Below are positions 6,647 through 10,788 of a DNA stretch of 10,788 nucleotides, in pieces. The position numbers and the translations under genes were made by a program. Numbering within the stretch: the first letter of the stretch is position 1; every line of letters begins with the position of its first letter. A model generated the notes under the pieces. The model saw nothing but the letters and a program-made list of their open reading frames with translations. It was not told the origin of the DNA and made no database searches. Source of the stretch: Deltaproteobacteria bacterium (GTDB lineage: Bacteria > Desulfobacterota > Syntrophia > Syntrophales > JAAYKM01); assembly GCA_019136935.1 (NCBI GenBank), contig JAGVTI010000194.1, forward strand, positions 1 through 10,788, written 5' to 3'.

Positions 6647-8175
6647 TACAGACGCCCCCCCGTTCGGAACAGGACAGGGACGACGCATGGGTCCGGCTTC
6701 CCCGGATCCTTCCCGTTTCGTCCTACCTCTGGGACCATCATTTCATGGGGAAAACGATTTTCCCCGCCGTCGAGATTCTCCAGGGGCTCGCCGCCACCGT
6801 GCTGGCGCACAGGCCGGAGGCAAGGGTGACGGGCATGCGGAACGTTTCCTTCGACCGGTTCCTGGAAATCGCTGAAAACGACCGCGAGCGCATCGTCTTC
6901 CACGACCTCAAGGCAAACGGAAAGGGCCTCGTCTCCGCCCGCCTGGTGACCGTTTCCCCGTCCGGGAAAGCAGGCATCAGGCGGGAAAAGATCCACGCCA
7001 TGGTCGATTTCACGGCGCCGGAGTGGACCGGCAGGGCATTTCCGATGGACCTGGCGGCTGCACTGGAGGGAATGGTCTACCGGCTTCCCGCGGAACAGCT
7101 CTACAGGAAACTCATTCCCTTCGGCCCTGCCTACCGGAACCTCCAGGGCGAGGTGCTTCTGACCGAAAACGGCGGGGTGGCGCAGGTCCGGGCTGCGGAA
7201 TACCCGGCTCCCGCGGCACCCCTGGGTTCGACCTTCCCCTTCGACGGAATCATGCACATCGCCTGCGCCTGGAGCCAGCGCTTTCACGGGATCGTCGCCT
7301 TTCCCGTGGGCTTCGGCGAGCGGGCCGTCCCCATTCCGACGGTTCCGGGCGAGACCTATTTCTGCCGGGTTTTACCCGTTTCGGCCATGAAGGAAGAGTT
7401 GATCTTCGACATGGCGATTTACGATCCGGAAGGAAGGGTGCGGGAATTCATCGGGGGCATGAAGATGAGGGACGTTTCGGGAGGGCGTGTCAGACCGCCC
7501 GGATGGGTCCGGTTCGACGGCACCGATCCCCTGGCCACAATCAGGAAGCACTGCGAAGCGCTCTGCGTCATCGAGGAGGCGGCGGTCGCCGGTTTTGCCG
7601 CCGATGCCCTGACGGCCGGCGAGAGAACGCGTTTCGACCGGATGGGAATCCGAAGAAAAAAAAATTACCTGATGGGCCGCCTGGCCCTCAAAATCCTGGC
7701 GCGAAAACTGGCCGGGCAGGATCGCAAGTTCCCCGCATCGGCGATCCACACGATGATGGAGGACGGCGTAAGGCCGTTCTGTCCCGATTTAGCCGGCCGG
7801 GGATCCGTTTTCTGTTCGCTCTCCCATGACCGGCGCTTCGCCGTGGCCGTCGGCGGAGGGGAACCGATGGGGATCGACGTGGAATTCCTTTCCGGGCGGG
7901 TCCTGAGGGCGAGGCACCTCTACATGGGAGAAACGGAGTCGACCCTGGCCGACCGGTCCCCCCTGGGCGTCCCGGCCGCCGCGCTGCGGGTCTGGTCCAT
8001 CAAGGAAGGAGTGACGAAGGCCCTCGACATGCCCATCGGGGAAGCCTGGCAACGCGTGAGGGTCCGGAATATCGGGGAATACGAAAGCCGCCTGACCGTG
8101 GACGGCGAGCACTTTGCGGCATTCCACGATACGGTGGACGATCATGTCTTCACCCTGGTAAAGCGGGAATCATGA
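6643..8175 (+). CDS. fusion of a PKS-type dehydratase domain and a 4'-phosphopantetheinyl transferase
   Basis: A 510-residue two-domain protein. Residues 1 to about 275 look like a double-hotdog polyketide dehydratase. They contain HxxxGxxxxP (H32, G36, P41) and a DxxxH motif at D201-H205 matching the second catalytic site. Residues about 300-510 match an Sfp-type phosphopantetheinyl transferase: SLSHD at 392-396, the magnesium-binding GIDVE at 410-414, and WSIKEGVTK at 451-459. The first domain would dehydrate 3-hydroxyacyl-ACP to the 2-enoyl form, and the second would attach the phosphopantetheine arm to the ACP. The same domain order ends enediyne PKS proteins, where DH is followed by a PPTase-like domain; here the two stand alone. 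The GTG start overlaps the previous stop (GTGA, 6643-6646) and has a GGGAGG site upstream. A run of nine A at 7656-7664 lies early in the PPTase part. Confidence 0.88.
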   Translation: MIQTPPRSEQDRDDAWVRLPRILPVSSYLWDHHFMGKTIFPAVEILQGLAATVLAHRPEARVTGMRNVSFDRFLEIAENDRERIVFHDLKANGKGLVSARLVTVSPSGKAGIRREKIHAMVDFTAPEWTGRAFPMDLAAALEGMVYRLPAEQLYRKLIPFGPAYRNLQGEVLLTENGGVAQVRAAEYPAPAAPLGSTFPFDGIMHIACAWSQRFHGIVAFPVGFGERAVPIPTVPGETYFCRVLPVSAMKEELIFDMAIYDPEGRVREFIGGMKMRDVSGGRVRPPGWVRFDGTDPLATIRKHCEALCVIEEAAVAGFAADALTAGERTRFDRMGIRRKKNYLMGRLALKILARKLAGQDRKFPASAIHTMMEDGVRPFCPDLAGRGSVFCSLSHDRRFAVAVGGGEPMGIDVEFLSGRVLRARHLYMGETESTLADRSPLGVPAAALRVWSIKEGVTKALDMPIGEAWQRVRVRNIGEYESRLTVDGEHFAAFHDTVDDHVFTLVKRES

Positions 8176-8209
8176 CATCCGTATTGCAATCAAGGGAGGA
8201 AACGCGGGA

Positions 8210-8791
8210 ATGATCCCCTTCGTCATCATCTCGGCCGGGGCCTATCTGGCGGGATCCGTAAACTTTGCCATTATCCTGTTTGCCGTTCTGGGAAAAGGGG
8301 ACCCCAGGTCCGGCTTCAGCGGTAACGCCGGGGCGACGAACGTCCGGCGCCAAGCGGGGCTCGGTTGGGCCGCTCTGGTCCTTCTGCTCGATTTGATCCG
8401 GGCGGCGGCACTGTCCTTCGCCGCCCTGTATTTTCTGCCGAAAGGGATGGCACCCTGGGTGGCCCTGGCGCTGGTGCTGGGCAACCGCTTTCCCTGCTTC
8501 CACGGTTTCCAGGGGGGGAAAGGGGTGGCGGCATACCTCGGTTTTACCATCCCCCTTGCGCCCTATGCGGCGGCACTGTCCGCCCTCGCCTGGGTTGCCG
8601 TTTACGGGATCGGCCGTATTCCCTTCATCGCCTCTTTCGGCATGGTAGCCGTTCTGGCGGCGGGCACGGTCATCGCCTCCGGGTACGACGCGGCCGCAGC
8701 GACGGGTGCCGTGGCGACGGCCTCTTTCATCTACCTCAATCACCGCCAAAACGTGTCGGACCTCCTGCACGGGAAACCGGAAACCTCCTGA
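8210..8791 (+). CDS. plsY: PlsY-like acyl-phosphate:glycerol-3-phosphate acyltransferase, divergent
   Basis: A 193-residue, very hydrophobic protein with several membrane spans. Motif 1 (SGNAGATNVR, residues 37-46) and motif 2 (GGKGVA, 102-107) are clear. The third motif region (HRQN at 178-181, then LLHGKPE) is recognisable but lacks the usual RL pair and has the terminal glutamate shifted. The usual histidine before the proline in motif 2 is asparagine (GNRFP). PlsY transfers an acyl group from acyl-phosphate to glycerol-3-phosphate, the first step of phospholipid synthesis in most bacteria. Its place at the end of a specialised operon suggests a dedicated copy for unusual acyl chains, although a displaced housekeeping gene is possible. 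No PlsX is visible. The ATG is preceded by GGAGG about ten bases upstream. Confidence 0.9.
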   Translation: MIPFVIISAGAYLAGSVNFAIILFAVLGKGDPRSGFSGNAGATNVRRQAGLGWAALVLLLDLIRAAALSFAALYFLPKGMAPWVALALVLGNRFPCFHGFQGGKGVAAYLGFTIPLAPYAAALSALAWVAVYGIGRIPFIASFGMVAVLAAGTVIASGYDAAAATGAVATASFIYLNHRQNVSDLLHGKPETS

Positions 8792-8852
8792 ATGCTTCCC
8801 TAGGGAACCGAAATCGCCCTGTGATGATCGGCCCGCAGTGAAGGGGGAGAAC

Positions 8853-8884
8853 CGTGTAAAGGAAAACCAGGATTCCTTTACACG
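8853..8884 (+). terminator. 12-bp perfect inverted repeat, possible terminator or operator
   Basis: CGTGTAAAGGAA (8853-8864) is exactly complementary to TTCCTTTACACG (8873-8884), with an 8-base loop. It lies about 60 bases after the PlsY stop and about 75 bases before the -35 box of the next promoter. A run of five T starts at 8892, seven bases past the stem, later than in a classical intrinsic terminator, and the stem is not very GC-rich. It may end the first operon's transcript. A perfect dyad of this size between operon and promoter could equally be a binding site for a dimeric regulator. Confidence 0.5.
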
Positions 8885-8960
8885 AAAGTAGTTTTTGACG
8901 GCAAAAATTCCTTTTTTCGTTGATCGATATTCGAAGCCTGAAGGCAAGGTCGGATATTTT

Positions 8961-8989
8961 TTGACATAAGGGATCGTGCTTGCTATATA
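8961..8989 (+). promoter_or_regulatory. sigma70-type promoter for the darAB-like unit
   Basis: A consensus -35 box TTGACA (8961-8966) is followed after 17 bases by TATATA (8984-8989), with a TG extended -10 element at 8981-8982. Reading the -10 as TATATT (8986-8991) gives a 19-base spacer and a better box. The stretch is AT-rich in an otherwise GC-rich window. Transcription would begin near 8996, leaving an untranslated leader of about 58 bases before the ATG at 9054. This argues for a separate transcription unit and against the GTG at 8976 as a start, since it lies inside the promoter. Confidence 0.72.
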
Positions 8990-9009
8990 TTCCCGGCTCA
9001 AAGCGGCAG

Positions 9010-9023
9010 GCCGGCATCCCGGC
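9010..9023 (+). promoter_or_regulatory. small GC hairpin in the 5' leader of the darA-like gene
   Basis: GCCGG (9010-9014) pairs with CCGGC (9019-9023) around a 4-base loop. It lies between the predicted transcription start and a strong ribosome-site-like GAGGAGG at 9032-9038. That site is 15 bases from the ATG at 9054, longer than usual, so the leader may fold or initiation may be inefficient. It is a weak feature that could be chance in GC-rich sequence. Confidence 0.3.
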
Positions 9024-9053
9024 AGGATTTTGAGGAGGCGTTCTTTTCCCTTT

Positions 9054-9929
9054 ATGAAGAAAATAATGGTCATCTATTACAGCCAGACGGGACAGCTCAA
9101 GCAGGTCGTGGATTCTCTGCTTTCGCCCCTTGCCGCCGATTCCAGGTTTTCCATCGATTACATGGAACTCCGGCCGGCGGTGGCCTACCCTTTTCCCTGG
9201 ACCCGGGACGCTTTTCTGGATGTTTTTCCCGAATCCGTTCTGGAGATGCCGATCGATTTGAAACCGTTCGAGGCCGACTATTCCGGTCCGTACGATTTGA
9301 TCGTTCTGGCCTTCCAGCCCTGGTACCTGTCCCCGTCTCTGCCCATCTCGGCGTTTCTGAAAAGCCCGGACGCGGCCGGGCTCCTGAGAGGAAGCCGGGT
9401 GGTGACCGTTATCGGAGCGCGCAACATGTGGGTTAAGTCCCTTGAACGCGTCGAGCGGGGCGTGGAATCCCTCGGGGGAACCCTCGCCGGCAACATCACC
9501 TTGACCGACCGGGCCCTCAACCTGGTCAGCGCCGTAACGATCGGCTACTGGATGTTCCACGGGAAAAAGGACCGCTACCTGGGTGTTTTCCCGAAGCCCG
9601 GGATATCCGATGCCGACATCGACGGCGCCGCCCGCTTCGGAAGGGTCCTGGCGGACGCCCTGATCTCCGGCCGGACGGACCGGATCGGCGAAGAACTGGA
9701 CAAACTCGGTGCAGCGGAGATAAATGATTCGTTGGCGAGACTGGAGAATCGTGCTAAGAAGATTTTCGAAATATGGGCGAAGTTGATCACAAAGCGTCCC
9801 CGGATCAGGCGTTTGTTGCTGAACCTGTTTTTTGTCGAGCTGATTTTGGGCCTTGTCATCCTATCCCCTTTAAATTCTCTTCTTGGTATTGCATTAAAAT
9901 CATTCAGAAAAAAGGCGACACGGACATAG
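9054..9929 (+). CDS. darA: DarA-like dialkylresorcinol biosynthesis protein (flavodoxin fold)
   Basis: A 291-residue protein that I recognise as the DarA family of dialkylresorcinol and flexirubin loci. The N-terminus (VIYYSQTGQ, residues 6-14) is a flavodoxin-like phosphate-binding loop. Other family-typical segments are PFPWTRDAF (46-54), AFQPWYLSPS (86-95), VIGARNMWV (119-127) and a C-terminal hydrophobic stretch at about 254-283, likely membrane-associated. DarA homologues act after the ketosynthase DarB, aromatising the cyclohexanedione to a resorcinol; a flavin-dependent oxidation fits the fold. I chose the ATG at 9054 because the longer GTG start at 8976 falls inside the promoter and would add a basic, non-conserved-looking extension. 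The stop at 9927-9929 directly abuts the next ATG, so it is co-translated with the DarB-like gene. Confidence 0.87.
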   Translation: MKKIMVIYYSQTGQLKQVVDSLLSPLAADSRFSIDYMELRPAVAYPFPWTRDAFLDVFPESVLEMPIDLKPFEADYSGPYDLIVLAFQPWYLSPSLPISAFLKSPDAAGLLRGSRVVTVIGARNMWVKSLERVERGVESLGGTLAGNITLTDRALNLVSAVTIGYWMFHGKKDRYLGVFPKPGISDADIDGAARFGRVLADALISGRTDRIGEELDKLGAAEINDSLARLENRAKKIFEIWAKLITKRPRIRRLLLNLFFVELILGLVILSPLNSLLGIALKSFRKKATRT

Positions 9930-10788
9930 ATGGCGGATCAGGTCTATATTACGAAATTAGCGAAGTTTTTACCGAACGAACCGGTTTCCAATGACGGCAT
10001 GGAAAACATCCTGGGCAGGATCGACGGCCAGCCGTCTAAAATCCGTAACCTCGTTTTGAAAAGCAACGGCATCCGAACCCGTTATTATGCCATTGACGAT
10101 CAGGGCCGTTTCACCCATACCAACGCCGAGTTGACGGCCAACGCGATCCGTTCCCTGCTGGACTCGTCCATGAGAATCTCGGATGTGGAACTCCTGTGCT
10201 GCGGCACCTCCATTCCCGACCAGATTCTACCTTCCCACGCATCCATGGTGCAGGGCTGCCTCGACGCACCGCCGTTCGAAATCATTTCCACGGCAGGCGC
10301 CTGTTGTTCCGGCATCCACGCCCTCAAGTACGGCATGCTGTCGATTGCGGGCGGCAATTCCTTCAACGCCGTCTGCGCGGCATCCGAGCTGGTTTCGCCG
10401 CTGCTTCTGTCGCGCCATTACGAGAATGAACTGGCCGGCCTCCGCCGGTTGAAACGGCGGCCCATCATCGCCTTTGAAAAGGATTTTCTGCGCTGGATGC
10501 TTTCCGACGGCGCCGGGGCCGTTCTGTTGGAAAGCAGACCGAACCCGCCGGACAGCCTGTCTTTGCGGATCGATTCGATCGACACCTGTTCCTTTGCCGG
10601 GGAAGTCGCCACATGCATGTACGCCGGAAGCAGCCGGAACGGCGGAGGGAAACTGGTCAGCTGGAAGAACCATTCCCCCGAGGAATGGCTGGAAAATTCG
10701 ACCTTCGCCATCAAGCAAGATGTCAAGCTGCTGGATAAACACATCGTCAAGCTCGGCACGGAGAAGCTGGCCAAAACCCTGCGGAAAC
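9930..10788 (+). CDS. darB: DarB-like ketosynthase III, 3' end beyond the window
   Basis: An open frame from ATG 9930 runs off the window after 286 codons without a stop. The protein matches the DarB-type KAS III branch. The N-terminus contains LPNEPVSNDGM (residues 14-24) and a PSKIRN segment (35-40), then GIRTRYYA (47-54) and HTNAELTANAI (63-73), all familiar from flexirubin and dialkylresorcinol loci. The nucleophile is in TAGACCSG, most likely C126 by alignment with ACSG of FabH, with C125 beside it. SDGAGAVLLE (192-201) is the usual thiolase-fold segment. The catalytic His and Asn lie beyond the edge. DarB joins a beta-ketoacyl thioester to an unsaturated acyl thioester head to head, forming a cyclohexanedione. 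There is no gap after the DarA-like stop, and the ribosome site is weak, consistent with translational coupling. Confidence 0.88.
   Translation, partial: MADQVYITKLAKFLPNEPVSNDGMENILGRIDGQPSKIRNLVLKSNGIRTRYYAIDDQGRFTHTNAELTANAIRSLLDSSMRISDVELLCCGTSIPDQILPSHASMVQGCLDAPPFEIISTAGACCSGIHALKYGMLSIAGGNSFNAVCAASELVSPLLLSRHYENELAGLRRLKRRPIIAFEKDFLRWMLSDGAGAVLLESRPNPPDSLSLRIDSIDTCSFAGEVATCMYAGSSRNGGGKLVSWKNHSPEEWLENSTFAIKQDVKLLDKHIVKLGTEKLAKTLRK

Noticed and set aside
7023..7829. + strand open frame of 268 codons within the dehydratase-PPTase gene
   Set aside because: It is an alternative frame over a gene with clear domain motifs. Its product is Arg/Gly/Pro-rich and matches nothing. It matters only as the frame entered if the A9 tract slipped.
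8976..9053. N-terminal extension of the DarA-like gene from GTG 8976
   Set aside because: It would place coding sequence over the -10 box and leader, and adds an Arg-rich stretch. The flavodoxin-like core begins right after the ATG at 9054.
1..10788. tRNA, rRNA, CRISPR array, transposase or integrase
   Set aside because: I saw no cloverleaf-like sequence, regularly spaced repeats, or DDE/integrase-type proteins on either strand.

Overview
The window reads as part of a specialised lipid / polyketide-like biosynthetic cluster. All genes lie on the + strand, are closely packed, and come from a fairly GC-rich Gram-negative bacterium. The mixture of FabF/FabB-type ketosynthases, a hotdog thioesterase, an acyl carrier protein (ACP), acyltransferases and a DarA/DarB pair resembles aryl-polyene, flexirubin and dialkylresorcinol loci of Proteobacteria and Bacteroidetes. 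My guess at the host is a delta-proteobacterial (Desulfobacterota, Syntrophia-like) lineage. That is inference from gene style; no ribosomal or other taxonomic marker lies in the window.

Layout. Bases 2-55 carry the tail of a possible upstream frame that overlaps the next start. A radical SAM enzyme follows (52-1050). Next come two tandem FabF-like ketosynthases (1060-2334 and 2369-3637), a YbgC/4HBT-type thioesterase (3634-4113) and an ACP (4170-4433). A gap of about 190 bases holds a dispersed-repeat-like hairpin. After it come a third ketosynthase (4625-5866), a PlsC-type acyltransferase (5885-6646), a dehydratase fused to a phosphopantetheinyl transferase (6643-8175) and a divergent PlsY (8210-8791). 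Start/stop overlaps at several junctions point to one translationally coupled operon. A non-coding stretch (8792-9053) carries a 12-bp perfect inverted repeat and a strong sigma70-like promoter. A second transcription unit starts there with a DarA-like flavodoxin-fold enzyme (9054-9929) and a DarB-like KAS III (9930 to beyond the window end).

How the genes could work together (inference). The PPTase domain would convert the ACP to its holo form. The three ketosynthases and the dehydratase would extend and dehydrate ACP-bound chains, and the thioesterase would release or edit them. PlsY and PlsC would acylate glycerol-3-phosphate or a related head group with the product. The DarB/DarA pair would condense two acyl chains head to head into a cyclohexanedione and oxidise it to a dialkylresorcinol. 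A resorcinol arm made beside a polyene-type acyl arm recalls flexirubins. Local glycerolipid acyltransferases and a radical SAM enzyme make this version unlike the textbook clusters. No ketoreductase, ammonia lyase, glycosyltransferase or exporter is visible; they would have to lie outside the window or elsewhere in the genome.
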